A DNA stretch of 64,000 nucleotides from Streptomyces formicae (GCF_002556545.1 NZ_CP022685.1:5744001-5808000); one strand, 5' to 3'; counted from the first letter of the stretch, positions 15,969-25,178 are shown. Notes: generated by a model not told the origin, from the letters alone. A program made the numbers and translations.

Positions 15969-18362
15969 ATGCCACGGTTGCCGGATCCGGAACGCTCACA
16001 GGCCGTGCTGATCGGCTGCGACGCGTACGCGCATCTCCCCGACATCCCGGCGATCCGCAACAACGTGGTGGACCTGCGTTCCGTCCTCGGGGAGTCCGGA
16101 GGGTTCCGGCGGTCTGGCGTCCTGACCGTGGTCAACCCCTCACACGCGGACGAGGTCGTGGTCCGCACGAACGAGGTGACGAGCCGTGCGTCGGACGTCC
16201 TGCTCGTCTACTACGCAGGCCACGGCCTCGTCGGCGACGACGGGGAGCTGTACCTCGCGCTGCCGGAGACCAGGCAGGACGACCCGTCCTTGTCGGCCCT
16301 GCCGTTCCACAGCGTGCGGCGCGTCCTGAACCGGAGTCCGGCACGGGTCAAGATCCTGGTACTGGACTGCTGTTACAGCGGTCGCGCCCTGACCTCCATG
16401 AGCAGCTCCGCGGCCTCCGAGTTCGCCGCGCTCAGCGAGGTGGCGGGAACGTTCACGCTGACGTCGAGCGCCTCCACCGCCCTGGCCCTGGCCCGCCCCG
16501 GCGAGCCCTACACGGCTTTCACCGGGGAGCTGATCCGGCTGCTGAGGCAGGGCATCCCGGGGTCGGCCGAGCTGCTGACGCTGGGAGCCGTCGCCGCCGA
16601 ACTCCGCTACACCATGCGGTCCTTGGGCCTGCCGGGACCGCAGGTGCAGGAAACCAACGGGGTCGGCGTCGAGGTGGGCCTGGTCCGCAACCGGGCGTAC
16701 GAGCCGCTGGCCACGGAATCTCCGACGCCCGAGGCCGAAGACATCGAGGAAGCCGAGGAAGCCGAAGAAGCCGAAGAGGCGGAGGAAGCCGAGGAACCCG
16801 AAGACCACGAAGACCACGAAGACGTCGAATGGGCCCACGACGCCCCCGCCACCGAAGACCTCCTGCACCGCGCCCCGATGGCGAAGGTGCTCGCCCTGCG
16901 CCTGATGGAAACCCACGTGACGCAGCCCGAGCTCTCCTTCCTCGTGCACCTCGACGGCCCGTGGGGCAGCGGCAAGAGCAGTCTGCTGAACCTCCTGGAG
17001 GGGCAGCTCGACACCCACTTCCGCGTCGTACGGTTCGACGCCTGGCAGCAGTCCCGGCTCGCGCCCGCCTGGTGGTCCCTGCTCACCTGCCTGCGCCAGG
17101 CGGTCGCGGGGAGCAGGCCCCGGTGGTCGCGTCCCTTCGTCCGGGTCAGGGAGTCGGCCGCGCGGGCCCGCAGAACCGGCGCGCCCTACGCCCTGGCCTT
17201 CGTCGTCGTGGCCCTGCTCGCCGCCCTGCTCGGGTATCTCATCTGGCCGCAGGACTCCGGCCTCGGCGGTTGGGAGCAGCAGGTCAAGGCGGCCACGGCG
17301 CTCTTCGCCGCGCTGGGCACCCTCGGCGCGGGAGCGCTCCTCGCCGCTCGCCTGTTCCTGTGGGACTCGGTGCGCGGCGCCAGGCTCTTCGAGCAGACCC
17401 AGGCCAATCCGATGGCGGACATCGCCGCCCACTTCCAGTGGCTGCTGGAGCACGCGGGCAAACCGGTCGTCTTCTTCGTCGACGACCTCGACCGCTGCGG
17501 TCAGGCGTACGTGGTGGAGTTCCTGGACATGGTGCAGACCCTGGTCCGTGCCACGGGGAACGGAACGGGGACCGGCACGGGGAACGCCACGAGGGGCGCC
17601 CGGGGAGGGACGCGGTACGCGGCCCACTTCGTCGTCGCGGCCGACGGCAGCTGGCTCAGGCGCAGCTACGAGACCGCCCACGAGTCGTTCGCCGACTGCA
17701 TCACCGAGCCGGGCAGGCCCCTGGGCCATCTCTTCCTGGACAAGCTCTTCCAGCTCTCGCTGCCGGTGCCGACGCTCTCGGCGGGGGCGCGGACCGCGTA
17801 CCTGGACCGGATGCTCAGGGTCGCGGGCCCGCCCCCGCCCCCCGAAGAGGCGGGGCCGTCTCCTCGGGATCCTGTCACGCCGCGCGCCGAAGGGGACTTC
17901 ATGGAGCGGTTGCGGCGCTTCGAGGAGGGCCGTACGCGATCGGTCTACGAGACGATGCGGGGCGTCACCGAACGCCGGAGGGCCGAGCACACCCTGCGGA
18001 AGTTCGCGGCGGTACTCGGCGACAACCCGCGGGCCGTCAAGAAGTTCCTCAACATCTACAGCGTCCTGCGGCCCATCCGCTTCATGGAGGGCATCCACGT
18101 GGATCCGGACGCCGTGGCGCTGTGGAGCCTGATCTGTGTCCGCTGGCCCAACGTCGCGGACCACCTGGCGGCCCACCCGGAGGCGGTGGAGGGCATCGCG
18201 GAGCCGCTGTGGGTCTCGGACCACTTCCCCGAGCCGCTGCGCGCCGCCGCCCAGTCGCCCGAGCTGCGGGCCGTGGTGACCTCACCGGACGGGGGACCGC
18301 TGACGCCGGAGCTGATCCGGCAGTGCTCCGGTGTCCGCCGCGGCGCGGCCGTGAGGTCCTAG
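15969..18362 (+). CDS. caspase-like peptidase fused to a KAP-type P-loop NTPase
   Basis: A 797-aa multidomain protein. Residues about 8-240 form a caspase-like (C14) domain, with catalytic His85 in YYAGHG and Cys135 in LVLDCCYSG. Residues 255-287 are an acidic EEAEEAEE linker. Residues about 290-750 form a KAP NTPase: Walker A GPWGSGKSS at 330-338, Walker B VVFFVDDLD at 499-507, and two membrane helices (about 407-425 and 442-463) inserted between them as usual in KAP proteins. A stretch after residue 595 is proline-rich. It is a single gene, with no obvious partner; its stop overlaps the convergent VOC gene (CTAG). A cell-suicide or defence switch, in which the NTPase senses and the peptidase executes, is inferred from the domain logic. 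Confidence 0.9.
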   Translation: MPRLPDPERSQAVLIGCDAYAHLPDIPAIRNNVVDLRSVLGESGGFRRSGVLTVVNPSHADEVVVRTNEVTSRASDVLLVYYAGHGLVGDDGELYLALPETRQDDPSLSALPFHSVRRVLNRSPARVKILVLDCCYSGRALTSMSSSAASEFAALSEVAGTFTLTSSASTALALARPGEPYTAFTGELIRLLRQGIPGSAELLTLGAVAAELRYTMRSLGLPGPQVQETNGVGVEVGLVRNRAYEPLATESPTPEAEDIEEAEEAEEAEEAEEAEEPEDHEDHEDVEWAHDAPATEDLLHRAPMAKVLALRLMETHVTQPELSFLVHLDGPWGSGKSSLLNLLEGQLDTHFRVVRFDAWQQSRLAPAWWSLLTCLRQAVAGSRPRWSRPFVRVRESAARARRTGAPYALAFVVVALLAALLGYLIWPQDSGLGGWEQQVKAATALFAALGTLGAGALLAARLFLWDSVRGARLFEQTQANPMADIAAHFQWLLEHAGKPVVFFVDDLDRCGQAYVVEFLDMVQTLVRATGNGTGTGTGNATRGARGGTRYAAHFVVAADGSWLRRSYETAHESFADCITEPGRPLGHLFLDKLFQLSLPVPTLSAGARTAYLDRMLRVAGPPPPPEEAGPSPRDPVTPRAEGDFMERLRRFEEGRTRSVYETMRGVTERRRAEHTLRKFAAVLGDNPRAVKKFLNIYSVLRPIRFMEGIHVDPDAVALWSLICVRWPNVADHLAAHPEAVEGIAEPLWVSDHFPEPLRAAAQSPELRAVVTSPDGGPLTPELIRQCSGVRRGAAVRS

Positions 18363-18790
18363 GTCCGCGCCAGCTCCGGCCGCTTGAGGTAGTCCGTGAA
18401 GCCCACGACGTTCCCCCACGGGTCGGCGATCTCCACGGTCCACCCGGTGGCGACGGAGAACGGCGCGGCGAGCAGGGGGATGCCCGCGTCGGCGAGGGCC
18501 CGCCCCTTGGCACGGGCGTCCCTGACCTCCAGCCACACGCGGGGCGAGGGCCACGGCGGCGTACGCGGTGCGATGCCGTCCTCCACGCGCAGCAGGACGC
18601 CGGGCGTCTCCTTGCCCACCTTCAGGATGGCGAGCCCGATCTCGTCGAGCCGGAAGGAGACGGGGAACCCGGCCCGCTCGTAGAACCCGACGGCCTCGCC
18701 GAGGTCGCCGACGGGGAACAGGACGTTGTCGTAGCCGAGCAGCTCAGCGGACTGGTCAGCGGACAGGCCGACCGACTGGTTGTCTGACAT
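18359..18790 (-). CDS. VOC-family protein (glyoxalase/bleomycin-resistance fold)
   Basis: A 143-aa protein with two beta-alpha-beta-beta-beta modules. VLFPVGDLGEAVGFYERAG opens the first, and AAPFSVATGWTVEIADPWGN belongs to the second, which ends in the family's typical DPWGNVVGF. These proteins bind metals or ligands and include isomerases, dioxygenases and drug-binding proteins; the substrate here is unknown. It stands alone between the convergent caspase-KAP gene and the sdh operon terminator. Confidence 0.85.
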   Translation of the reverse strand: MSDNQSVGLSADQSAELLGYDNVLFPVGDLGEAVGFYERAGFPVSFRLDEIGLAILKVGKETPGVLLRVEDGIAPRTPPWPSPRVWLEVRDARAKGRALADAGIPLLAAPFSVATGWTVEIADPWGNVVGFTDYLKRPELART

Positions 18791-18863
18791 TCCGTCAGGC
18801 TAGGGCGAGGGGCGCCGCGGGGGCGCAGGCGCGCGTGCACCGCGCCGCGAGCACGCGTTTCTT

Positions 18864-18918
18864 GAGCCGTACGGCCCCGCTGAGCCGGTACGGCCCCGCT
18901 GAGCCCTGCGGCCCCGCT
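18864..18918. repeat. three tandem copies of a terminator arm
   Basis: Three 18 to 19-base units (GAGCCGTACGGCCCCGCT and close variants) lie end to end at 18864-18881, 18882-18900 and 18901-18918. The third forms the left arm of the sdh terminator hairpin, so the array looks like duplication of that arm. Confidence 0.8.
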
Positions 18919-18944
18919 CCTCACGAGGAGCGGGGCCGCAGGGC
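18903..18944. terminator. sdh operon terminator
   Basis: A perfect 19-bp stem: 18903-18921 (GCCCTGCGGCCCCGCTCCT) pairs with 18926-18944 around a CACG loop. It lies 20 bases past the sdhB stop. The symmetrical structure may serve both directions. Confidence 0.9.
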
Positions 18945-18964
18945 GTCGTACGGGCGGAGACCGA

Positions 18965-19735
18965 TCAGAAGCGACGCGTGATCAGCGCGCGCTTGACCTC
19001 CTGGATCGCCTTGGTGACCTCGATGCCACGCGGGCAGGCGTCCGTGCAGTTGAACGTCGTGCGGCAACGCCACACGCCGTCCTTGTCGTTGAGGATCTCC
19101 AGGCGCTGCTCGCCCGCCTCGTCGCGCGAGTCGAAGATGAAGCGGTGCGCGTTGACGATCGCGGCCGGGCCGAAGTACTGGCCGTCGTTCCAGAACACCG
19201 GGCACGAGGACGTGCACGCGGCGCACAGGATGCACTTGGTCGTGTCGTCGAAGCGCTCGCGGTCCTCGGCGGACTGCAGACGCTCACGCGTCGGCTCGTT
19301 GCCCTTGGTGACCAGGAACGGCATCACGTCGCGGTACGCCTGGAAGAACGGGTCCATGTCGACGACCAGGTCCTTCAGGACCGTCAGGCCCTTGATGGGC
19401 TCGACCGTGATCGGCTTGGCCGGGTTGACGTCCTTGATCAGGGTCTTGCACGCCAGGCGGTTCTTGCCGTTGATGCGCATGGCGTCCGAGCCGCAGATGC
19501 CGTGCGCGCAGGAGCGGCGGAACGTCAGCGTGCCGTCCAGGTCCCACTTGACCTTGTGGAGGGCGTCGAGGACGCGCTCCTTCGGGTCGATCTCCAGCGG
19601 GAAGTCCTCCCACGTGGCGTCCGCGGAGACCTCGGGGTTGAAGCGGCGGACCCGCAGGGTGATCGTGATGTACGGGGAGTCGGCGAAGCCCGCCTCGGGC
19701 TTGGCGTCTTCCTTGTCGAGGGTGGGGGTAGCCAT
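18965..19735 (-). CDS. sdhB: succinate dehydrogenase iron-sulfur subunit
   Basis: A 256-aa subunit carrying three iron-sulfur clusters. The plant-type 2Fe-2S ligands lie in CAHGICGSDAMRINGKNRLAC-like sequence near residue 80. The bacterial 4Fe-4S/3Fe-4S motifs are CILCAACTSSCP near residue 170 and CTDACPRG near residue 232. It passes electrons from the SdhA flavin to membrane quinone. The ATG at 19735 overlaps the sdhA stop (TGATG). This is the last gene of the sdhCDAB operon. Confidence 0.97.
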   Translation of the reverse strand: MATPTLDKEDAKPEAGFADSPYITITLRVRRFNPEVSADATWEDFPLEIDPKERVLDALHKVKWDLDGTLTFRRSCAHGICGSDAMRINGKNRLACKTLIKDVNPAKPITVEPIKGLTVLKDLVVDMDPFFQAYRDVMPFLVTKGNEPTRERLQSAEDRERFDDTTKCILCAACTSSCPVFWNDGQYFGPAAIVNAHRFIFDSRDEAGEQRLEILNDKDGVWRCRTTFNCTDACPRGIEVTKAIQEVKRALITRRF

Positions 19736-21489
19736 CAGTACTTACGCTCCATCGGCTGGTAGCGGGTCTGGACGACCGGCTTGTAGTCGAGCCGGATCGA
19801 GTCCGTGCCGTCGTCGGCGACCTCGCGGTACGCCATGGTGTGGCGCATGAAGTTGACGTCGTCGCGGGTCGGGTAGTCCTCGCGGTAGTGACCGCCGCGG
19901 GACTCCTTGCGGGCCAGGGCCGACTGCGCCATGACCTCGGCCAGGTCGAGCAGGTTGCCCAGCTCGATGGCCTCCAGGAGGTCGGTGTTGAACCGCTTGC
20001 CCTTGTCCTGGATGGAGACGTTCTTGTAGCGGCCGCGGAGTTCCGCGATCTTCTCCACCGCGGTCTTGATCGTCTGCTCCGTGCGGAACACCATGACGTT
20101 GGCGTCCATGGTCTCCTGCAGCTCCTTGCGGAGGTCGGCGACCCGCTCGGTGCCGGTGGCGTCGCGCAGCTGCTCGACGAGGCCGACGACCAGGTCCTCG
20201 GGGTTCTCCGGAAGCTCGACGAAGTCGTTCTTGGCGGAGTACTCGGCGGCGGCGATGCCCGCGCGACGGCCGAAGACGTTGATGTCCAGGAGCGAGTTCG
20301 TGCCCAGGCGGTTGGCGCCGTGCACGGAGACGCAGGCGACCTCACCGGCGGCGTACAGACCGGGAACGACGGTCGAGTTGTCCGCGAGGACCTCGCCCTC
20401 GACGTTCGTCGGGATGCCGCCCATGGCGTAGTGCGCGGTCGGCTGGATCGGGATCGGGTCCGTGTAGGGCTCGATGCCGAGGTAGGTCCGCGCGAACTCG
20501 GTGATGTCCGGGAGCTTGGCGTCCAGCTGCTCCGGCGGGAGGTGCGTGAGGTCGAGGTAGACGTGGTCGCCCTCGGGACCGCAGCCGCGGCCCTCACGGA
20601 TCTCCGTGTAGATGGAGCGGGACACGACGTCACGGGACGCGAGGTCCTTCATGACCGGCGCGTACTTCTCCATGAAGCGCTCGCCGTCCTTGTTGCGGAG
20701 GATGCCGCCCTCACCGCGGGCGCCCTCCGTCAGCAGGATGCCCATGCGCCAGATGCCGGTCGGGTGGAACTGGAAGAACTCCATGTCCTCCAGCGGCAGG
20801 CCGCGCCGGTAGCAGGCCGCCTGGCCGTCACCGGTGAGGGTGTGCGCGTTCGAGGTCACCTTGAAGAACTTGCCGGTGCCGCCGGACGCGTAGACCACGG
20901 CCTTCGCCTGGAAGATGTGGATCTCGCCGGTGGCCAGCTCGTAGGCGACGACGCCCGCGCTCTTCTTGACCCCGTCCTCCTCCACGATGATCTGGTCGAG
21001 GACGTAGAACTCGTTGAAGAACTCCACACCCTCCTTGACGCAGTTCTGGTAGAGGGTCTGGAGGATCATGTGGCCCGTGCGGTCCGCGGCGTAGCAGGAC
21101 CGGCGGACCGGCGCCTCGCCGTGGTTGCGGGAGTGGCCGCCGAAGCGGCGCTGGTCGATGGTGCCGTCCGGCGTGCGGTTGAACGGCAGGCCCATCTTCT
21201 CCAGGTCGAGGACCGCGTCGATGGCCTCCTTCGCCAGGATCTCGGCGGCGTCCTGGTCGACCAGGTAGTCACCGCCCTTGATCGTGTCGAAGGTGTGCCA
21301 CTCCCAGTTGTCCTCCTCCACGTTGGCGAGCGCGGCGGCCATGCCGCCCTGCGCGGCGCCCGTGTGGGAGCGGGTGGGGTAGAGCTTGGTGAGCACGGCG
21401 GTGCGGCTGCGCTTCGTCGACTCGATGGCGGCGCGCATGCCCGCGCCGCCCGCGCCGACGATGACGGTGTCGTACTTGTGAATCTTCAC
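19735..21489 (-). CDS. sdhA: succinate dehydrogenase flavoprotein subunit
   Basis: A 584-aa catalytic subunit of full length. The FAD dinucleotide motif is GAGGAGMRAAIE near residue 13. The flavinylated histidine lies in TRSHTGAAQGG near residue 41, the substrate-binding HPTG lies near residue 242, and the RHTMAYRE-type C-terminal segment is present. It oxidises succinate to fumarate on the cytoplasmic side of the membrane. The gene order sdhC-sdhD-sdhA-sdhB is the usual one. Confidence 0.98.
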   Translation of the reverse strand: MKIHKYDTVIVGAGGAGMRAAIESTKRSRTAVLTKLYPTRSHTGAAQGGMAAALANVEEDNWEWHTFDTIKGGDYLVDQDAAEILAKEAIDAVLDLEKMGLPFNRTPDGTIDQRRFGGHSRNHGEAPVRRSCYAADRTGHMILQTLYQNCVKEGVEFFNEFYVLDQIIVEEDGVKKSAGVVAYELATGEIHIFQAKAVVYASGGTGKFFKVTSNAHTLTGDGQAACYRRGLPLEDMEFFQFHPTGIWRMGILLTEGARGEGGILRNKDGERFMEKYAPVMKDLASRDVVSRSIYTEIREGRGCGPEGDHVYLDLTHLPPEQLDAKLPDITEFARTYLGIEPYTDPIPIQPTAHYAMGGIPTNVEGEVLADNSTVVPGLYAAGEVACVSVHGANRLGTNSLLDINVFGRRAGIAAAEYSAKNDFVELPENPEDLVVGLVEQLRDATGTERVADLRKELQETMDANVMVFRTEQTIKTAVEKIAELRGRYKNVSIQDKGKRFNTDLLEAIELGNLLDLAEVMAQSALARKESRGGHYREDYPTRDDVNFMRHTMAYREVADDGTDSIRLDYKPVVQTRYQPMERKY

Positions 21490-21505
21490 TGAAGTCGCCT
21501 CGGCT

Positions 21506-21997
21506 TTAGCGGATGTTCGGGTCGAAGGTGAAGATCACCAGCGTGCCCAGAAGGATGGTGAACACCGTGGCGGTGTACAGCAGGCCCTTGAGCCACAGGC
21601 GCGTGTTCGCGCGCTCCGCGTAGTCGTTGATGACCGTGCGCAGGCCGTTCGCGCCGTGCAGCATCGCGAGCCACAGCATCAGCAGGTCCCAGACCTGCCA
21701 GAACGGCGAGGCCCAGCGACCCGCGACGAACGCGAAGCCGATCTTCGAGACACCGCCGTCGAGCACCAGCTGGATCAGCAGGTGGCCGAGGACGAGGACG
21801 ACCAGGACGACGCCGGACAGGCGCATGAAGAGCCATGCGGCCATCTCGAAGTTGCCGCGGGTCGAGCGCGGGGTCTTGGAGGTCCGCTTGCGCGGGGCCT
21901 CGATGACCGGGGCCGGGTTGTCGGCGTCGTAGAGCGAGACGCCCTCGACGGGGCCGACCCCGGACGTTCCGGACTTCTCAAGCGTGGTGTCGGACAT
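21506..21997 (-). CDS. sdhD: succinate dehydrogenase hydrophobic membrane anchor subunit
   Basis: A 163-aa subunit with about 50 hydrophilic N-terminal residues and three membrane helices: LFMRLSGVVLVVLVLGHLLI, a second around LMLWLAMLHGANGLRT, and a third around TATVFTILLGTLVIFTF. The histidine of LHGANGLR is a candidate heme ligand. It anchors SdhAB with SdhC and forms the quinone site. It lies between sdhC and sdhA with 7 and 16-base gaps. Confidence 0.94.
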   Translation of the reverse strand: MSDTTLEKSGTSGVGPVEGVSLYDADNPAPVIEAPRKRTSKTPRSTRGNFEMAAWLFMRLSGVVLVVLVLGHLLIQLVLDGGVSKIGFAFVAGRWASPFWQVWDLLMLWLAMLHGANGLRTVINDYAERANTRLWLKGLLYTATVFTILLGTLVIFTFDPNIR

Positions 21998-22004
21998 TCT
22001 GGCG

Positions 22005-22385
22005 TCAGCTCCCGAAGACTTCGCGGACGGCGTGGCCGAGGACGGGGTAGAGCGCCCCGACCATCAGGACGAGCCAGATGCCGACGACGGTCCAGAGCAT
22101 CTGCTTCTGGAAGCGGGGACCCTTCGACCAGAAGTCCACGGCGATGACGCGCAGGCCGTTGAGCGCGTGGAAGAGGATGGCGGCGACCAGGCCGTACTCA
22201 AGGAGAGCGACGATCGGCGTCTTGTAGGTAGCCACGACATCGTCGTACGCCTCCGGAGAGACGCGGACGAGAGCGGTGTCGAGGACATGCACGAACAGGA
22301 AGAAGAAAATGAGGACACCGGTGACTCGGTGAGCCACCCATGACCACATGCCTTCCCGGCCGCGGTACAGCGTTCCAGCCGGCAC
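22005..22385 (-). CDS. sdhC: succinate dehydrogenase cytochrome b556 subunit
   Basis: A 126-aa subunit with three membrane helices. The first contains SWVAHRVTGVLIFFFLFVHV, matching the SdhC signature with its conserved histidine and RxTG. The second contains LVAAILFHALNGLRV, with a heme-ligand-type histidine. The start is GTG at 22385 (PAGTLYRGREG), with GGAGGG seven bases upstream; the frame is open further but lacks coding character. This is the first gene of sdhCDAB, and the operon promoter should lie in 22386-22553. Confidence 0.94.
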   Translation of the reverse strand: MPAGTLYRGREGMWSWVAHRVTGVLIFFFLFVHVLDTALVRVSPEAYDDVVATYKTPIVALLEYGLVAAILFHALNGLRVIAVDFWSKGPRFQKQMLWTVVGIWLVLMVGALYPVLGHAVREVFGS

Positions 22386-22553
22386 GGAAGAACCCTCCGG
22401 GAGCGGGGATTGGGGCCGGCCGCCATCTTTTTGCCGATGAGACACAGTTTGTCGGACGAGCCCGGCCGGGTACGGTCCACCGGCCGCTCGTCATCGTATC
22501 GACGACTTGTCGGTGGACCTGCCCCGGGTCCGCCGGTGTGATCAAACAGGCAA

Positions 22554-23237
22554 TCAAACAGGCACGTACGGGCTATCGGGACGCGATTGCGGGCGGGTTT
22601 CCGCGGCGGCGTGTCCCGCGCTCCTCTCGTACGTGGCGTCCGTGTCGTGGCTGGCCGGGGCCATGGTCAGCCGCGCCATCCGGCCGCGGGCGAGCTTGCG
22701 CAGCTCCTCGGCGGCGATGACGCGCTCGTCCTCAGGATCGTTGCCGAGGCGTGACCGGATGCCGGAGAGCAGCAGGTCGAGGGCCTCGTCCGGCGCGGCG
22801 TCGTCGAGACAGATCACGAAGGAGTGCCCGAAACGGCTCTCGTACGCGGCGTGGGCGGCGCGCAGCGCGGTGTGGACGGCGGTGTAGGTGCCCAGGGAGG
22901 TGCTGACCCGGGATCCCTGGTGGGGAACCGTCGGGTCGAGGGGCTCGCTCGCCAGGGCCTCGGCGAGGTCGGAGGGCGCCAGGTCGTACGACGCCTCGTC
23001 GCCCGCGGCGAGCAGCGCGTCCAGGTCGGGGTAGGGCCGGTGGGCGGCGACCTGCCGGGCCCAGTAACCGCTGCCGCAGCAGGTGAGCAGGACGGCCTCG
23101 GCCGCGTCCGGTGTGGCGGAGTTCAGGTGACGCAGGGCGGCGCGGCCGGTGGGACTAGGGGAACGGTGCGGGGGCAGCGTGCGCTCCTGGGCAGGGGACG
23201 GCAAGGGCGGGGCGGTGCGGTGTGGGGGAGTCGCCAC
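22554..23237 (-). CDS. uraD: 2-oxo-4-hydroxy-4-carboxy-5-ureidoimidazoline (OHCU) decarboxylase
   Basis: About 227 aa, with the core near residues 33-180. Family features are LLTCCGSGYWARQVAAHRP near the N-terminus, the helix AAYESRFGHSFVICL, and the conserved tail RLGNDPEDERVIAAEELRKLA. UraD converts OHCU to S-allantoin in uric acid breakdown. The start chosen is GTG at 23237, but the first 30 residues are low in complexity and a later start is possible. No other uric-acid genes are adjacent. It is divergent from the hexosaminidase. Confidence 0.85.
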   Translation of the reverse strand: MATPPHRTAPPLPSPAQERTLPPHRSPSPTGRAALRHLNSATPDAAEAVLLTCCGSGYWARQVAAHRPYPDLDALLAAGDEASYDLAPSDLAEALASEPLDPTVPHQGSRVSTSLGTYTAVHTALRAAHAAYESRFGHSFVICLDDAAPDEALDLLLSGIRSRLGNDPEDERVIAAEELRKLARGRMARLTMAPASHDTDATYERSAGHAAAETRPQSRPDSPYVPV

Positions 23238-23459
23238 GCTAGCGAGGCGTGGTGACAGACGTCCGATGGATGGGCGAATTTCACCCGTACGGGAGAGTTT
23301 CGACTTGTGGTGTGGACGAGTCTCTCGCGGGGGCGCGTCGTAGCGTGGATCCATGGGTCTGACATGTGGTGTGGTGCCGTACGGGGTGTTCTGTGCTGCC
23401 GCTTCGCGGCAGGTTTCCCCCACCAGCCCACCCTTTCGTCCCGTTTCGGGGGGTGTGTT

Positions 23460-25052
23460 GTGAAGCGCGGGCCCGTCGTGGCCGCCGGGGGTGCCGTCGT
23501 CGCCGGGGCCGTTGTGCTCGCCGTGGCCTTCTGGCCCGGTGGGGACGGAGAAGGCGGGGGGTCCGCGAATCCGCCGCCCTCGGACGGGAAGTCCGCCTCG
23601 TCCGCCTCGCCGAGCCCCGAAAGGAGCTACGCCCTCTCCAAGGCGCCCGAGACCATCCCCGCCGTGCGCGAGCACACCGCCGCGCGCGGGCCCGGGTGGC
23701 GGCCCGCCGACTCCGGCCGCGTGGTCGTCCGCGACGGGGACCTCGCCGACGAGGGCCGCCTGCTCGCCGGTGAGCTGAAACTGAAGTACGCCGGTGAGGG
23801 CGCGGCCCGGCAGGGTGACGTGGAGCTGGCGCTCACCTCCGGTGAGGGCGCGGGCCCGGAGTCGTACACGCTCTCCGTGAAGAACCGGCGGGTGCGGATC
23901 GAGGCCCCCACGGACACGGGCGTCTTCTACGGGACGCGGACCCTGAAGCAGGAGGTGCGCGGCGAGCGGACCGCTCCGGAGGGCGTCGTACGGGACCGTC
24001 CGGCCAAGGAGCGGCGCGGCTTCATGCTGGACATCGCCCGCAAGCACTTCGACGTGGGGTGGATCGAGGACCGCGTCAGGGAGCTCGGCGACCTCAAGTT
24101 CAACGAGCTCGGGCTGCACTTCTCCGACGACCAGGCGTTCCGCGTCGAGTCCGACTCGCACCCCGAGATCGTCTCCGCCGACCACCTGACCAAGGCGCAG
24201 GTCCGCGGCATCGTGAAACTGGCCGAAAGTCGTCACATCACCGTCGTGCCGGAGATCGACTCGCCGGGCCACCTCGGCGCGGTCATCCGCCAGCACCCCT
24301 CCCTCCAGCTCCGCGACGCCCGGGGCATCGCCACGCGGGGTGCCGTCGACATCTCCGAGCCGGGCGCGGCGGAGATCGTGGACGATCTCCTGGAGGAGTA
24401 CGCGGAGCTGTTCCCCGGCGCCCACTGGCACCTCGGCGCCGACGAGTACCGCGCCCTCACGGTCAGGGACCCCGAGGGCTCCTACCCGCGGCTGGCCGCG
24501 GCCGCCCGTGAGGAGTACGGCCCCGACGGGCGGGTGCAGGACCTCACGACGGGCTGGCTCAACGACCGGGCCGACACCGTGCGCCCGTTCGACAAGAAGC
24601 CGCTGGCCTGGAACGACGGGTTCTTCAGGGGCGGGACCGAGCAGGCCGCCGACGACCTCGAAGTGGCGTACTGGACCGGCAAGGAGATCGGCGCGCGCGA
24701 GCCCGTCGAGTACCTGCGCGCGGGGCGGAAGCTCCTCAACTACAACGACGAGTACCTCTACTACGTGCTCGGCCAGCCCAACACCTTCCGCTACCCGACC
24801 GGTCAGCGGATCTACGAGAGCTGGACCCCGCTGGTGCTGCGCGGCACCCGCCCGGTGGACAGGAAGTACGACGACCAGATCCTCGGCGGCACCTTCGCCG
24901 TCTGGTGCGACCTGGCGGGCTCGCAGACCCAGGAGCAGGTGGCGCGGGGCATCCGCATGCCGCTGCGGGCGACGGTGCAGAAGCTGTGGGACCCCCGCGA
25001 TCCGGGGCGGTCCTGGGCCGACTTCGTGAAGCTGGCGGACGAGACGGGCTGA
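23460..25052 (+). CDS. secreted beta-N-acetylhexosaminidase (GH20)
   Basis: A 530-aa glycoside hydrolase. An N-terminal hydrophobic stretch (residues 5-24) serves as signal anchor and is followed by a Ser/Gly/Pro linker. A GH20b-like domain lies at about 60-170 and the TIM-barrel catalytic domain after it, opened by RRGFMLDIARKHF. The catalytic acid pair is within HWHLGADEYRAL, where most relatives read HxGGDE; the second glycine is Ala here. It likely removes terminal GlcNAc or GalNAc from chitin fragments or wall glycans outside the cell. The start GTG at 23460 follows a G-rich tract. Confidence 0.88.
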   Translation: MKRGPVVAAGGAVVAGAVVLAVAFWPGGDGEGGGSANPPPSDGKSASSASPSPERSYALSKAPETIPAVREHTAARGPGWRPADSGRVVVRDGDLADEGRLLAGELKLKYAGEGAARQGDVELALTSGEGAGPESYTLSVKNRRVRIEAPTDTGVFYGTRTLKQEVRGERTAPEGVVRDRPAKERRGFMLDIARKHFDVGWIEDRVRELGDLKFNELGLHFSDDQAFRVESDSHPEIVSADHLTKAQVRGIVKLAESRHITVVPEIDSPGHLGAVIRQHPSLQLRDARGIATRGAVDISEPGAAEIVDDLLEEYAELFPGAHWHLGADEYRALTVRDPEGSYPRLAAAAREEYGPDGRVQDLTTGWLNDRADTVRPFDKKPLAWNDGFFRGGTEQAADDLEVAYWTGKEIGAREPVEYLRAGRKLLNYNDEYLYYVLGQPNTFRYPTGQRIYESWTPLVLRGTRPVDRKYDDQILGGTFAVWCDLAGSQTQEQVARGIRMPLRATVQKLWDPRDPGRSWADFVKLADETG

Positions 25053-25178
25053 TCTGTCCTGAGGTGGCCCGTCCTGATGGGGTAAGGTCCTGCGGCCGTC
25101 GTACGCGCTCTGGGGAGGGACGCGGGCGGTCTTCGAACACCGGACCAAGTCCGTGAACCCGTGGGGGGTGGCTCGGCC

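Noticed and set aside
16740..16820. Acidic GAAGCCGAGGAA-like repeats in the caspase-KAP gene considered as a CRISPR or minisatellite
   Set aside because: They are short codon-level repeats of an EEAEEAEE linker with no spacers and irregular period.
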